Below, piece by piece: positions 50,192 through 58,684 of a stretch of DNA of 64,000 bases. Location of the stretch: the NCBI GenBank assembly GCA_019694355.1, contig JAIBCB010000004.1, forward strand, positions 296,376 to 360,375, read 5' to 3'. Both the position numbers and the translations under genes were made by a program. The notes below the pieces were generated by a model. The model had not been told where the DNA came from and made no database searches. It saw only the letters and a list, made by a program, of their open reading frames with translations. The DNA is from Pyrinomonadaceae bacterium (GTDB lineage Bacteria; Acidobacteriota; Blastocatellia; Pyrinomonadales; Pyrinomonadaceae). Position 1 is the stretch's first letter, and the number at the start of each line of letters is the position of its first letter.

Positions 50192-51385
50192 CTATCGGAG
50201 GATCGTCACCGAATTGGTGCCGGCCGGTTCTACGGGCAGGCTGTTCTCACCGATGACCCTATCGACCGATCGTGTAGTGCCCTGCAATTCGATCGTCGTT
50301 CGATTGTTCGTCCCAACCGAGCCTTCAGGAACGCCGACGGCTCGCGCACCCCAAGCCTCAAGATCAGAATTCTGATTGCCGTAAAGTTGGCAGTTCCAGA
50401 GGCGAACTACCAACCTATTGTTTGAACCGCCGAATGAGAGGCCGGGAGTTTCGGCCCCAAATGCAACGATTCCACCCCGGTCAAACGTAAATGGGCCGTT
50501 ATTGTTGATGAATCTGGTTCCGTAGGCTTCGAAGATCGTTGTATTGTTGTTTGCGGAACCGGCTGTTGCAAGAGCTGCTCCCAAGATACATCCTGCTCCA
50601 TTGTTTTGTGAGAGATCGCCGACAGATCTTACGGAGATCCACGAAAAATTCGCCTTTGCATTCTCAACGAGGCAACCGTTCTCGTTATCGTGGACATAGT
50701 TGCCGGTCATGGTGCCCGTGATATATCCGCCGGTCACACCATTGGTATTTACAAATCGGATACCTTCAAAGCCGTCCCAGAATTCATTGTCAATAAGCTC
50801 GGCAAAGATCACGCGATTGGACATCGCAGCTCCGATACTTCTTACATCGACGCCTCGTTTGCTGCCATGGGCGGTCACATGAGCGACCCTGATCCGAGCG
50901 ATGTTCACACCGACGAGGTCGGTTTCGATCGACGCCTGTGCGGCGGGGTTACCGATGATCGCAAGCCGTTCAACCGCGTTTTCACCGCGCCCGATGCGGA
51001 TCGGTGCCGTATTATTGACGCCCGGTGCGTTAAGGGAACTTGGGGGAAGCCCTGAGGTGTCGATCGTCGCGCCCGATCGGCTGAAGATACGCCCCGTCAA
51101 AGACATATTTTCCTGCAGCTCAAGGCGGCCGCCGTTCGGCCTTGCCGTACCATCCGCATCCGCAGCGGAAAGCACGTACGTTCCGGGTGCGACGACTATG
51201 GTCTTCCCTGCATTATTCGGATCGTTGACGGCCGTGTAGAGTTCCTCGACGTTTGAGACGAACACGGTATTTCGAAAGCCTCCATCCAGCCCCATCGCGG
51301 CGGTGACCAGGGCACCTCCAACAAACAGGCTAGCCAATAGGCACAAAGATCCCCTTCGAATCCCTTGTTTTCTTTCAATGCTCAT
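50192..51385 (-). CDS. Secreted right-handed beta-helix-like protein
   Basis: 397 residues from MSIERKQGIRRGS. GGAG precedes the ATG by a few bases. Signal peptide GSLCLLASLFVGGALVTAAMG. Then repeated short strands with Asn ladders (GNYVHDNENGCLVENA, YGTRFINNNGPFTFDRGG, YGNQNSDLEAWG) as in parallel beta-helix (pectate-lyase-like) folds. NVEELYTAVNDPNNAGKTIVVAPGTYVL is a classic opening of such families. Enzymatic residues are not recognisable; it may bind or cut polysaccharide. Divergent to the wHTH-TPR regulator at 51532, which may control it. Confidence 0.8.
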   Translation of the reverse strand: MSIERKQGIRRGSLCLLASLFVGGALVTAAMGLDGGFRNTVFVSNVEELYTAVNDPNNAGKTIVVAPGTYVLSAADADGTARPNGGRLELQENMSLTGRIFSRSGATIDTSGLPPSSLNAPGVNNTAPIRIGRGENAVERLAIIGNPAAQASIETDLVGVNIARIRVAHVTAHGSKRGVDVRSIGAAMSNRVIFAELIDNEFWDGFEGIRFVNTNGVTGGYITGTMTGNYVHDNENGCLVENAKANFSWISVRSVGDLSQNNGAGCILGAALATAGSANNNTTIFEAYGTRFINNNGPFTFDRGGIVAFGAETPGLSFGGSNNRLVVRLWNCQLYGNQNSDLEAWGARAVGVPEGSVGTNNRTTIELQGTTRSVDRVIGENSLPVEPAGTNSVTILR

Positions 51386-51531
51386 ATCTGCTCCATTCTT
51401 TTTCTTTTTTGTCTTATTTTTGGCCGCCAGTTGCTGTATAATTCGTGTCGAATCTTTCCAGGGCATTCAACAAGGCATAGACGGCAACCGGCGATGATTT
51501 CGCCCACAAATGTATCGTTCTACGCAGCTTT

Positions 51532-53049
51532 ATGTCCTTGAAAAATTCTTCGAATTTTCTCCGTTTTTTCTCCGATGGCGCTATGAGCGTTGACGCTGGG
51601 CAGGATTTCGCATTCAGATCGTTTCGCTTACGCGAGGCCGAGCGGCTTCTCCTCCGGGACGATGAACCGATTCCGCTGACACCCAAAGCTTTCGACGTGC
51701 TCGTTTTCCTTGTGAAGAACGCAGGGCATCTTGTCGAAAAAGAGACCCTGATGCGAAAGGTGTGGCCCGATTCCTTTGTTGAGGAAGGAAATCTGACACG
51801 GACCATCTATACGCTGCGCCGAACTCTTGGCGAGGACGACAACGGCAACAAATATATCGAAACAGTACCGACCAAGGGCTATCGATTCGTTGCCCCGGTC
51901 GAACACGTCTCACAAGAACCGCTCGCCACCAACGAACCAGCCGCCGAGAGCGAAGTCGCAAGCACGGCGGGTTCAGGTGGGATCTGGGCAGGCTTTCTTG
52001 CTCGGCCGATCCTCTGGATCATCGTATCCGCACTCATTGCAGGCCTTTCGTTTGAGATCATAATGATGACGGGCTCAAAGGGCACTTCTGCCGCGTTGCT
52101 GGCACCCGAAACTCTGAACGGAGATGCGTACCAGCATTTCACGCACGGCCGACTTCTTATTGAGCGAAAGCGTCAAGGTGATGATCAGGCCGCTCTTGCG
52201 GAATTTGATAAGGCGATAGAGCTCGACCCGAGCTATGCCAATGCCTATGGGGGACGTGCCGACGCAAAATATATCCTGTTTGTAAAATCGGGATCACACG
52301 AGGATGTTAGCGAGGCCCGAACCGCGGTCAGAAAAGCGATCGAACTGGACCCAAAGAATGTATATGCGCTCACGATCGACTGCCGTATCCTTGCCACTTA
52401 CGACTGGGACCGCGGTGAGGCTGAAAAAGAGTGCCGCAAGGCCGTCGATCTCGATCCACAAAACGAGGGAGCTCAGCGAGAGTTAGCCTTCCTTTTGGGT
52501 TCACTAGGCCGAAACTCCGAAGCGCTCCAAGCTATCGACAAGGCTGTGGCCATTGCCCCAACGTCCTTCAATAAACGTTCTCGCGGCGTTCTGCTCTATC
52601 TTTCCCGCGACTATGATGCGGCGCTCGACCAGTTCCTTCAGGTTTCCGGGACCGATCCGCTTTTTACTGAGACCGCCTGGTGGCTTCTTCGCTGCTATTT
52701 TATGAAGCAGGACTATAGAAAGGCTTTCGAAGTCTATCTACTATCGCTTGAGCGCTCCGGAGCTTCTGCGGACGAGATAAAGTCCGTTCGCGACACATTC
52801 GAAAGGTCTGGTTGGAATGAAGTGCTTCGGCACATCGCCGACAATTTTGGTAAAAGATCGATGCTGCCGGCTGGGATATATGCGCAGCTCGGCGAAAAGG
52901 ACAAAGCCTTCGAGATCTTGGATGATATGAGCGAGCGTCGGGCTATCATGCTGGTCACAGCGGCCCGTGAGCCGATGCTCGACCCGTTGCGCGATGATCC
53001 GCGATACAAAGCTCTAATGGAAAAGATCGGCTTCCCAGCTTCTCACTGA
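51532..53049 (+). CDS. CadC/ToxR-like membrane-bound winged-helix regulator with TPRs
   Basis: 505 residues (first Met; a second Met at 51583 is possible). OmpR-type wHTH at about 25-125 (PIPLTPKAFDVLVFLVKNAGHLVEKETLMRKVWP, EEGNLTRTIYTLRRTLGE, YIETVPTKGYRFV). A single transmembrane segment at about 158-179 (RPILWIIVSALIAGLSFEIIMM). From about 195 there are TPRs (DDQAALAEFDKAIELDPSYANAYGG and repeats). Membrane-anchored regulator sensing outside or peptidic signals. Divergent from the beta-helix gene with about 146 bases between. Confidence 0.9.
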   Translation: MSLKNSSNFLRFFSDGAMSVDAGQDFAFRSFRLREAERLLLRDDEPIPLTPKAFDVLVFLVKNAGHLVEKETLMRKVWPDSFVEEGNLTRTIYTLRRTLGEDDNGNKYIETVPTKGYRFVAPVEHVSQEPLATNEPAAESEVASTAGSGGIWAGFLARPILWIIVSALIAGLSFEIIMMTGSKGTSAALLAPETLNGDAYQHFTHGRLLIERKRQGDDQAALAEFDKAIELDPSYANAYGGRADAKYILFVKSGSHEDVSEARTAVRKAIELDPKNVYALTIDCRILATYDWDRGEAEKECRKAVDLDPQNEGAQRELAFLLGSLGRNSEALQAIDKAVAIAPTSFNKRSRGVLLYLSRDYDAALDQFLQVSGTDPLFTETAWWLLRCYFMKQDYRKAFEVYLLSLERSGASADEIKSVRDTFERSGWNEVLRHIADNFGKRSMLPAGIYAQLGEKDKAFEILDDMSERRAIMLVTAAREPMLDPLRDDPRYKALMEKIGFPASH

Positions 53050-53112
53050 TCGACCGATCCGCTGACTCGAATTTTTTTTCGTTTTCAGATAATTGAAAGC
53101 GAGCATTGCGGC

Positions 53113-53442
53113 TTACGCAGCGATCTTGTTTATGCGGCGGTATTCTTGTGCGTTTTTCAGACGTAGGTCGTAGAGATCAACTGCCTGCTGCATTCTGAGC
53201 CAGATCTCGGGCGTCATATCCAAGGCGAGGGCGATCCGCTGGGCCAGATCGGCAGTTAATCTCGAACGCTCTCTTAACAACTCGCTTACCGTTCTCGGCA
53301 AAACGCCGATCCGCTGGGCGAACTCCGCCTGAGACACACCCAAAGCTGGCAACGTGTCTTCCCTCAAAATTGCTCCAGGATGCGTGGGCCTTCGATTTTC
53401 ATTTATCTTCGTCAATCGGTCGCTCCCTTTCAGACATTGCAT
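53113..53442 (-). CDS. higA: HigA-like XRE-family antitoxin without a HigB toxin partner
   Basis: 109 residues. ENRRPTHPGAILREDTLPALGVSQAEFAQRIGVLPRTVSELLRERSRLTADLAQRIALALDMTPEIWLRMQQAVDLY is the HigA/VapI signature with the XRE HTH. Its ATG directly follows the stop of the 200-residue membrane protein gene (TGA then ATG), so they are co-transcribed. A HigB toxin is absent in the neighbouring frames, so it is orphaned or has an unusual partner. Confidence 0.85.
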   Translation of the reverse strand: MQCLKGSDRLTKINENRRPTHPGAILREDTLPALGVSQAEFAQRIGVLPRTVSELLRERSRLTADLAQRIALALDMTPEIWLRMQQAVDLYDLRLKNAQEYRRINKIAA

Positions 53443-54045
53443 TCACACGCCGATACGAGATCGTACGATTTGTTCTAGCTCGTCGAGGTGTCCGGGAATC
53501 GTTACCTTTACAAGCTTCTCTGCGATTGAACGACCTTCCTTAGTCTGAGCTTGGATTATGGATTCGCTAGTAGCCTCGTAGTAGATTTCTGTAAACATGC
53601 TTCTCGCAGAATCCAATTCTTGAATGAGGGTTTCGAATCTGTCACGCGTATCACCATCAAGAAACAAACGAACCTCATCAAATTTTTCCCTGAGATCATC
53701 AAGCATCTCCCAGATCCGACTGCTCACAGAACTGAGATCTTGTGCTTGGTGCTCTTCATTTACGTAGAAAAAGCCATCGTCAAGCACGATACTCAGGGCT
53801 CTCAGAATTTCCTTCTGAACGCCCCGGACTATAGTCAATAACTTTTCAAGTCCCCTCAGCTGACGCGGATACAACGTCTGGAACTTATGAATCTCTTTCG
53901 CAAGATCATTTTTATATCTCTCATTCAATCTGCTGATCCAGAAGCCTACCGCAACGGTCGCAAGAATCGGGAGTACGAGTTTAAGCACTTCCCACCACCA
54001 AAGAAGTTCACTTACTGGCCTTACGTTTTCTACTGATTCAAGCAT
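53443..54045 (-). CDS. Membrane-anchored coiled-coil protein, partner of orphan HigA
   Basis: 200 residues. WWWEVLKLVLPILATVAVGFWIS (about 16-38) is a transmembrane anchor, followed by a long charged helical stretch (LNERYKNDLAKEIHKFQTLYPRQLRGLEKLLTIVRG and RIWEMLDDLREKFDEVRLFL) typical of coiled coils, and a C-terminal helix (IPGHLDELEQIVRSRIGV). AT-richer than neighbours. No known family. It sits where HigB normally would in a HigBA operon, so it may be a toxin or sensor of a new type. Confidence 0.65.
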   Translation of the reverse strand: MLESVENVRPVSELLWWWEVLKLVLPILATVAVGFWISRLNERYKNDLAKEIHKFQTLYPRQLRGLEKLLTIVRGVQKEILRALSIVLDDGFFYVNEEHQAQDLSSVSSRIWEMLDDLREKFDEVRLFLDGDTRDRFETLIQELDSARSMFTEIYYEATSESIIQAQTKEGRSIAEKLVKVTIPGHLDELEQIVRSRIGV

Positions 54046-54063
54046 CTGAATGGCAGAGGTCGC

Positions 54064-55242
54064 TTAGTCGATCCGTTCAAAAATTCCCGCGGCGCCCATG
54101 CCGCCGCCGACGCACATTGTGACCATTCCGTAGCGGGCGTTGCGGCGTTTTAGTTCTTGGAGGATCGTCGCGGTCAGTTTTGCTCCCGTGCATCCGAGCG
54201 GGTGGCCGAGAGCGACGGCTCCGCCGTTGACGTTCACCTTGGCCGGATCCATTTCAAGCACCTTCATCACCGAAAGGCCCTGTGCGGCGAAGGCCTCGTT
54301 CAGCTCGATCACATCGATCTGGTCGAGCGTGAGACCCGCTAGTTTCAATGCCTTCGGAATTGCATAGACCGGCCCGATGCCCATTTCTTCGGGAAGGCAG
54401 CCCGCAGTTGCGAATGAAACAAAACGAGCGAGCGACGTGAGGCCCAATTCTTTCGCTTTATCTGCTGACATCACAACTGCCGCGGCCGCTCCGTCCGACA
54501 TCTGCGAAGAATTCCCGGCCGTAACGGTCCCTTTCGCGTGAAACACGGGTTTGAGCTTCGAAAAACCTTCGGCCGAAGCGTCGTAACGCACGCCTTCGTC
54601 CGTGTCGAACACGACCTCTTTCCGACGCACACGGCCTTTTTCGTCGAACTCATCGATGCGAACCGTAACGGGCACGATCTCGTCCTTGAAGTTCCCTGCC
54701 TTTATCGCTGCGGCAGCTTTCTGGTGCGAGGCAAGCGAGAACTCGTCCGCCTGCTCGCGCGTGATCTCGTATTTTTTCGCAAGGTTCTCCGCCGTCAGCC
54801 CCATGTTCAGATAATAGTCGGGATACGTGTCCGCAAGACCGGGATTTGGGCGAAATGCGTTCCCGCCCATCGGGATCGCGGTCATCGATTCGAGCCCACC
54901 GGCGACTATCACGTCGGCTCCGCCGGTCGCGATCCTGTCAGCGGCAAGAGCGATCGTCTGCAGCCCCGACGAGCAATAGCGATTAACTGTCATCGCACTC
55001 GTCTCGACAGGAAGGCCGGCGAGTATCGATGCCGTCCGCGCGACGTTCATCCCCTGCTCAGCTTCGGGAAAGGCACAGCCCATGATCACGTCGTCGATCA
55101 GCGACGCGTCAACGCCCGCACGTGCGACGGCTTCCTTGATGGCGACGGCACCCAATTCATCCGAACGAGTATTCCTGAGCGTCCCCTTCGGAGCCTTCCC
55201 AACCGCCGTCCGCACGGCCGAAACGATCACTGCTTCTTTCAT
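54064..55242 (-). CDS. fadA: Acetyl-CoA acyltransferase (thiolase) of beta-oxidation
   Basis: 392 residues. Cleaves 3-ketoacyl-CoA with CoA. Start at 55242 ([11 protein letters not shown]) is chosen by GGGAG upstream and family N-terminus; the longer upstream frame covers the operator. Catalytic Cys in [14 protein letters not shown] (about 88), [17 protein letters not shown], His in NEAFAAQG and [20 protein letters not shown], and Cys in [14 protein letters not shown]. Preceded by the FadR-type operator (55264-55281). A 39-base copy of its 5' end lies at 56888-56926. Confidence 0.95.
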   Translation of the reverse strand: MKEAVIVSAVRTAVGKAPKGTLRNTRSDELGAVAIKEAVARAGVDASLIDDVIMGCAFPEAEQGMNVARTASILAGLPVETSAMTVNRYCSSGLQTIALAADRIATGGADVIVAGGLESMTAIPMGGNAFRPNPGLADTYPDYYLNMGLTAENLAKKYEITREQADEFSLASHQKAAAAIKAGNFKDEIVPVTVRIDEFDEKGRVRRKEVVFDTDEGVRYDASAEGFSKLKPVFHAKGTVTAGNSSQMSDGAAAAVVMSADKAKELGLTSLARFVSFATAGCLPEEMGIGPVYAIPKALKLAGLTLDQIDVIELNEAFAAQGLSVMKVLEMDPAKVNVNGGAVALGHPLGCTGAKLTATILQELKRRNARYGMVTMCVGGGMGAAGIFERID

Positions 55243-55263
55243 TGATTCGCTACTCCCATAAAC

Positions 55264-55281
55264 TGAGTGAATGTTCATTCA
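55264..55281 (-). promoter_or_regulatory. FadR-type operator upstream of fadA
   Basis: TGAGTGA-N4-TCATTCA: the same palindrome as at the other beta-oxidation genes with one arm mismatch. It lies 22 bases before the fadA ATG, over the probable promoter. -10-like TTTATG and ribosome binding site GGGAG follow on the minus strand. Confidence 0.7.
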
Positions 55282-55441
55282 TTTTTGCACGGCAACGTAT
55301 GATTTGGCAAGGCAAAATATAGGGCCGCGTTGGAGAAAAACAGCATTTTGTCCTTGTTTTGACTGGGTTATCTTGTGCAATAATAACCCCAAGTCTGACA
55401 GTTCGGTACGTCTGGCCGCTGTCCCACATCAATTGGTCAAT

Positions 55442-56809
55442 ATGAAATATCCTGTTCTCCTTCTCGCAAGCTATTTGTTTCTTTCGGCATCCGCCTTTGG
55501 ACAGAATGCCGTTGCCCTCTGTCAGGTCCAGGTTCAAAAGCGACAGTTTGAAACCGCGGCCGCAACGTGTGCCGACGCTGCAAAGATCGATCCAAAGATC
55601 GGTCAGACCGGTCTAGGAATGGCGTTCTTTGGCTTAATGGATTGGCCGAAGGCGATACAGGCGTTCACCGTTGCGATAGAATCTGACCCTCGGTCTGCCG
55701 CTCTCTTTTTCTATCGCGGCCAAGCAAATTATTTCGCCGGCAATTTCAGAACGGCCGCTGATGATCTCTCGCGCGCCGGGATGCTTGACAGTCGAGCGGG
55801 TGCACGAATAAAGCCTCAATTGGACGCCGCACGAGAGATAGCGAGCTTGCTGCCCGTACAAAAAGTGCCCGTCAACACTGAGAAGCGGTCTCTCGACGCT
55901 TCGCTCGCGGCCAACAGTTTGCTTATCCAACGCTCAGTGAAAGTGTTCAATAAAGAACCGCAGGCAGCGATCGACGCCCTCGACAGTCAAATTCTCGAGA
56001 AGATAAATGAGGCCATCCGCATCAACAAGTATAATCGGCATGCTTACTCGACGCGGGCCTCGTACTACAAAGCGGTCAAGAAACACGCTAACGCGTTGAT
56101 CGAATACACAAAGGCCATTGCCATCGATCCTTCGCCTGCTCCGACGTATGTTTCCCGCGGCGAACTATACGCAGAGATGAAGAACTATCAGTTCGCCATC
56201 GCGGACTTTTCCAAGGCGATCGAGAGCGACCACAATGCCGGGGCATTCAACAGCACGTATTACACCGCGAGGGCCGACGCTTACGAAAAAGCGGGCCAGA
56301 AGGAAAAGGCGCTTCAGGATCTGAACTATATGATCGAAGTTCGGCCTAAGGAGGCCTTCGGATACGGAGTGCGTGCGAGTTTCTATCTGAGGCAAAAAGA
56401 TAATGCCAAAGCCCTAGCCGATCTGAACAAAGCGATAGAACTTGACCCCAAAGACGCTAGCAGCAGACTTTCAAGATGTCGATTTCATAACGAGACCAAG
56501 CGCTTTGCTGCTGCCGCTGACGACTGCACGGCTGCCATCGACAAGAAAGAGTTCATTCTGTCGGACCTGGCCATCACCGAGCGTGCCGTTGCGTACACAG
56601 GCCTAAAGAAATACGATCTCGCGATGGCCGATCTTGCGGCAGCGGAGAAGAGTGAGTACACATCAAAAGCAGAGATATTCGGACAACGAGGCGTTATCTA
56701 CGCGGCACAAGGAAAGAAGGCCGAGGCAAAAACTGCATTTGAGGCTGCACTAAAGGAAGATCCGAAAAATCAAAAAGCCCTCGCGGGCGTCAAGTCGCTT
56801 GGTATGTGA
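55442..56809 (+). CDS. Secreted TPR-repeat protein
   Basis: 455 residues from ATG 55442. Signal peptide MKYPVLLLASYLFLSASAFG. About nine TPRs (PKIGQTGLGMAFFGLMDWPKAIQAFTVAIESDPRSAALFFYRGQANYFAG, KYNRHAYSTRASYYKAVKKHANALIEYTKAIAIDP and so on). Probably periplasmic scaffold. Its cluster is flanked by fadA (starting upstream on the other strand) and a 5' fragment of fadA at 56888-56926, so it may be a later insertion. No strong promoter seen. Confidence 0.88.
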   Translation: MKYPVLLLASYLFLSASAFGQNAVALCQVQVQKRQFETAAATCADAAKIDPKIGQTGLGMAFFGLMDWPKAIQAFTVAIESDPRSAALFFYRGQANYFAGNFRTAADDLSRAGMLDSRAGARIKPQLDAAREIASLLPVQKVPVNTEKRSLDASLAANSLLIQRSVKVFNKEPQAAIDALDSQILEKINEAIRINKYNRHAYSTRASYYKAVKKHANALIEYTKAIAIDPSPAPTYVSRGELYAEMKNYQFAIADFSKAIESDHNAGAFNSTYYTARADAYEKAGQKEKALQDLNYMIEVRPKEAFGYGVRASFYLRQKDNAKALADLNKAIELDPKDASSRLSRCRFHNETKRFAAAADDCTAAIDKKEFILSDLAITERAVAYTGLKKYDLAMADLAAAEKSEYTSKAEIFGQRGVIYAAQGKKAEAKTAFEAALKEDPKNQKALAGVKSLGM

Positions 56810-56887
56810 TCTTTATCTCGATCTCTCCGGACTCATACGATTGGTTGAGCGGAACGAGGCCCATCAGATCGCCCCGAGCGTAAAAAA

Positions 56888-56926
56888 CGCCATCCGCACG
56901 GCCGATACGATCACTGCTTCTTTCAT
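56888..56926 (-). pseudogene. fadA' : duplicated 5' end of the thiolase gene
   Basis: 39 bases beginning at an ATG (minus strand 56926-56924) match the first 39 bases of fadA (55242-55204) at 37 of 39 positions. This encodes [11 protein letters not shown], then the reading diverges (MAFFTLGAI and a stop). It is too short for function. Another minus-strand frame just beyond it (about 56880-56800) reads plausibly (VFYARGDLMGLVPLNQSY), possibly other gene debris. Confidence 0.8.
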
Positions 56927-56936
56927 AATGTTCTTC

Positions 56937-57008
56937 GCCACGAATCACGAATTACACGAATGACACAAATAAAGAAGTTCTTTTTGTGTAATTCGTGTTA
57001 TTCGTGGC
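56937..57008. repeat. CCACGAAT-type inverted repeat after ybaK
   Basis: Arms of the type GCCACGAAT-x-ACGAATTACACGAAT pair with GTGTAATTCGTGTTATTCGTGGC over about 30 bases around an A/T-rich loop with imperfect pairing. The right arm supplies the final codons (Gly-His-Glu-stop) of the minus-strand ybaK gene. Confidence 0.75.
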
Positions 57009-57480
57009 CAATTCCTATCTCAACTTCAATCGCACCCAATTCAACCTTCAGAATACCCGGATCGATCTCGATCAAGAACCCGCGTTTTCCGCCATTGATG
57101 TAGATCTTTTCGAGCGACAGGATGCTCTTCTCAACATAAACAGGAAGGGTGGTTCTCGTCCCAAATGGAGACGTGCCGCCGAATTGATAGCCCGTGCATT
57201 TCGTGGCGCGTTCGGCCGTCGCCGGCTCGATAGATCTTACGCCCAAATGACGCGCGAGGTTCTTTGTCGAAACCTCTCGGTCGCCGTGCATCAGCACTAT
57301 CAGCGGCTTCTTTTCGTTCGTTTCAAAGACGAGCGTCTTCACCACCGAGTGTTCATCGACGCCCAACTGCCTCGCCGACTCGCGCGTGCCGCCCTTTTCG
57401 ACATAATCATAAAGATGCGGCACGAACCCGATCTTCCTTTCCCGCAAAAACCGAACTGCCTGTGTCACCGGATGATCCAT
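56998..57480 (-). CDS. ybaK: Cys-tRNA(Pro)/Pro-tRNA deacylase, YbaK family
   Basis: 160 residues. Hydrolyses mischarged Cys-tRNA(Pro). YbaK/ProX-type motifs: MDHPVTQAVRFLRERKIGFVPHLYDYVEKGGT, SVVKTLVFETNEKKPLIVLMHGDREVSTKNLARHLG, and GGTSPFGTRTTLPVYVEKSIL (GGxSPxG). Length normal. The last codons belong to the CCACGAAT-type repeat. A 73-base copy of its 5' end (93% identical) lies on the other side of a TA module at 58193-58265. Confidence 0.93.
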   Translation of the reverse strand: MDHPVTQAVRFLRERKIGFVPHLYDYVEKGGTRESARQLGVDEHSVVKTLVFETNEKKPLIVLMHGDREVSTKNLARHLGVRSIEPATAERATKCTGYQFGGTSPFGTRTTLPVYVEKSILSLEKIYINGGKRGFLIEIDPGILKVELGAIEVEIGIGHE

Positions 57481-57482
57481 TG

Positions 57483-57806
57483 CTACGCTGCAATGATCTT
57501 AGATAACTTGCGTCGATCGATCCCAACCTTGAAAAGGCTTTTTATTAGAAGATCGAACGTCACACTTGGGTCGCCGGCCTCCATCTTTGCGACCCTTGAT
57601 TGACTCGACCGAAGCAATTTCGCAAGGCCTTCCTGAGTAAGATTCGCTTTTTGTCGCTGAAGCTTGATCGCATCGCTCAAGGCCAAACGCAAGTCGATCA
57701 AGCGTTCCTCATCAGCCGAGAGTTCCAAAAATTCCCCAACCGTCGTGGTCTTCCAACCTTTGCTCTTAAGTTTTTCTCTCTTTGCCCTATCCATGTATGT
57801 CCTCAA
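57483..57806 (-). CDS. XRE-family antitoxin of a HigBA-like module
   Basis: 107 residues. Second gene of the pair (toxin first, the HigBA order). Central helix-turn-helix DAIKLQRQKANLTQEGLAKLLRSSQSRVAKMEAGDPSVTFDLLIKSLFKVG. N-terminal RAKREKLKSKGWKTTTVGEFLELSADEE is the toxin-contact part typical of HigB2/Gp49-associated antitoxins. Its ATG overlaps the toxin stop (ATGA at 57803-57806). ybaK starts three bases after its stop. Confidence 0.88.
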   Translation of the reverse strand: MRTYMDRAKREKLKSKGWKTTTVGEFLELSADEERLIDLRLALSDAIKLQRQKANLTQEGLAKLLRSSQSRVAKMEAGDPSVTFDLLIKSLFKVGIDRRKLSKIIAA

Positions 57807-58129
57807 ACATCGTCGTACGATTTGATCCGCTTTTTACAAACCAAGATGACAGATCTCGGTGTTTCGCGGGTCTTTTTACTGAACACCTCAAGGATCACGA
57901 TCGCATCCGGGTCAATTCGATAGATGATTCTCCATGTATGACGTGCATCCACGATCCTTAATTCGTGACATCGAGAGCCAATGCTTGGCATGGGTCTTGA
58001 CATCGGCATCGACAGCATCTCACCACGCTGGAGCCGTCTGATCAAAAATCCGGCTTCAAGCCTAGCCTGCCGTGACATCGGTGGCGTTTTTATCTCGCCT
58101 TCAAGAACAATAAGAACTTTATCCACCAT
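57803..58129 (-). CDS. HigB2/Gp49-type RelE-superfamily toxin
   Basis: 108 residues. The RelE-like core is seen as LEAGFLIRRLQRGEMLSMPMSRPMPSIGSRCHELRIVDARHTWRIIYRIDPDAIVILEVFSKKTRETP, with the ELRI ... WRIIYR ... FSKKT pattern of the phage-derived Gp49-like HigB family (ribosome-dependent mRNA cutting is likely). First gene in the operon; near-leaderless promoter with operator immediately upstream. Confidence 0.88.
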   Translation of the reverse strand: MVDKVLIVLEGEIKTPPMSRQARLEAGFLIRRLQRGEMLSMPMSRPMPSIGSRCHELRIVDARHTWRIIYRIDPDAIVILEVFSKKTRETPRSVILVCKKRIKSYDDV

Positions 58130-58143
58130 TTTGCCACAATGTA

Positions 58144-58173
58144 TTATATGTCAAACCTGACATATGCCGCAAT
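58144..58173 (-). promoter_or_regulatory. Promoter and operator of the HigBA-like module
   Basis: ATATGTCA-AACC-TGACATAT (58146-58165) is a perfect 8-base-arm palindrome overlapping the -10 TATAAT (minus 58149-58144), with a TTGCGG -35-like hexamer 18 bases upstream. The start would be about eight bases before the toxin ATG. Confidence 0.7.
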
Positions 58174-58192
58174 AGCTGTTTCTCCAATTCCT

Positions 58193-58265
58193 CATAAAGA
58201 TGAGGCACGAACACGACCTTCCTTTCGCGCAAGAACCGAACTGCCTGTGTCACCGGATGATCCAT
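58193..58265 (-). pseudogene. ybaK' : truncated 5' copy of ybaK
   Basis: Beginning at ATG (58265-58263), it encodes MDHPVTQAVRFLRERKVVFVPHLYEE and agrees with ybaK at 68 of 73 bases (57408-57480), then diverges and stops before the toxin operator. No active-site motifs remain. Marks a truncation or insertion point of the toxin-antitoxin module. Confidence 0.82.
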
Positions 58266-58273
58266 TGTTGAAG

Positions 58274-58675
58274 CTAGGCAGTCTCGGTCGTCCGTCGGCG
58301 GCAGGCAACGAACCAGACGTAAACACCGATCAAAATATCGATCACCGCACAAAAGCCCGGCCACCATATCGGTACGCCGTGGTCTTCGATAAAGAACTGG
58401 TGAACATAGTCAAAGACGCCGTGTGCCGCTATCCCGAACGCCACGATCCGGCATCCTTTGTAGTATCCGATGAGAGCGATAGCGGAAAAGATAAGAGCAA
58501 ACATCGTTTCGATGAGCACGACCGAACCGCGACCATCCAATGCCGCAAAAAGCACGTATAGAAAACCGATCACGATCAGCACCGTGGGATAAAATGACCG
58601 ATCTTTTTCAAAACCTGATATTCGGCCAAAGATGGAAAGAGCAACCGCTCCCAAAGCCCCAACGATATACTCCAT
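58274..58675 (-). CDS. Small multi-pass membrane protein
   Basis: 133 residues from MEYIVGALGA (the first Met two codons upstream is also possible). Four to five hydrophobic helices (VGALGAVALSIFGRISG, FYPTVLIVIGFLYVLFAALDG, VVLIETMFALIFSAIALIGYY, VPIWWPGFCAVIDILIGVYVWFV). Between helices: GCRIVAFGIAAHGVFDYVHQFFIEDHGVP, His/Asp-rich. Unassigned; similar small proteins of this sort are of unknown function. Stop lies nine bases before the ybaK' ATG. Confidence 0.75.
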   Translation of the reverse strand: MEYIVGALGAVALSIFGRISGFEKDRSFYPTVLIVIGFLYVLFAALDGRGSVVLIETMFALIFSAIALIGYYKGCRIVAFGIAAHGVFDYVHQFFIEDHGVPIWWPGFCAVIDILIGVYVWFVACRRRTTETA

Positions 58676-58684
58676 ACACAAGCC

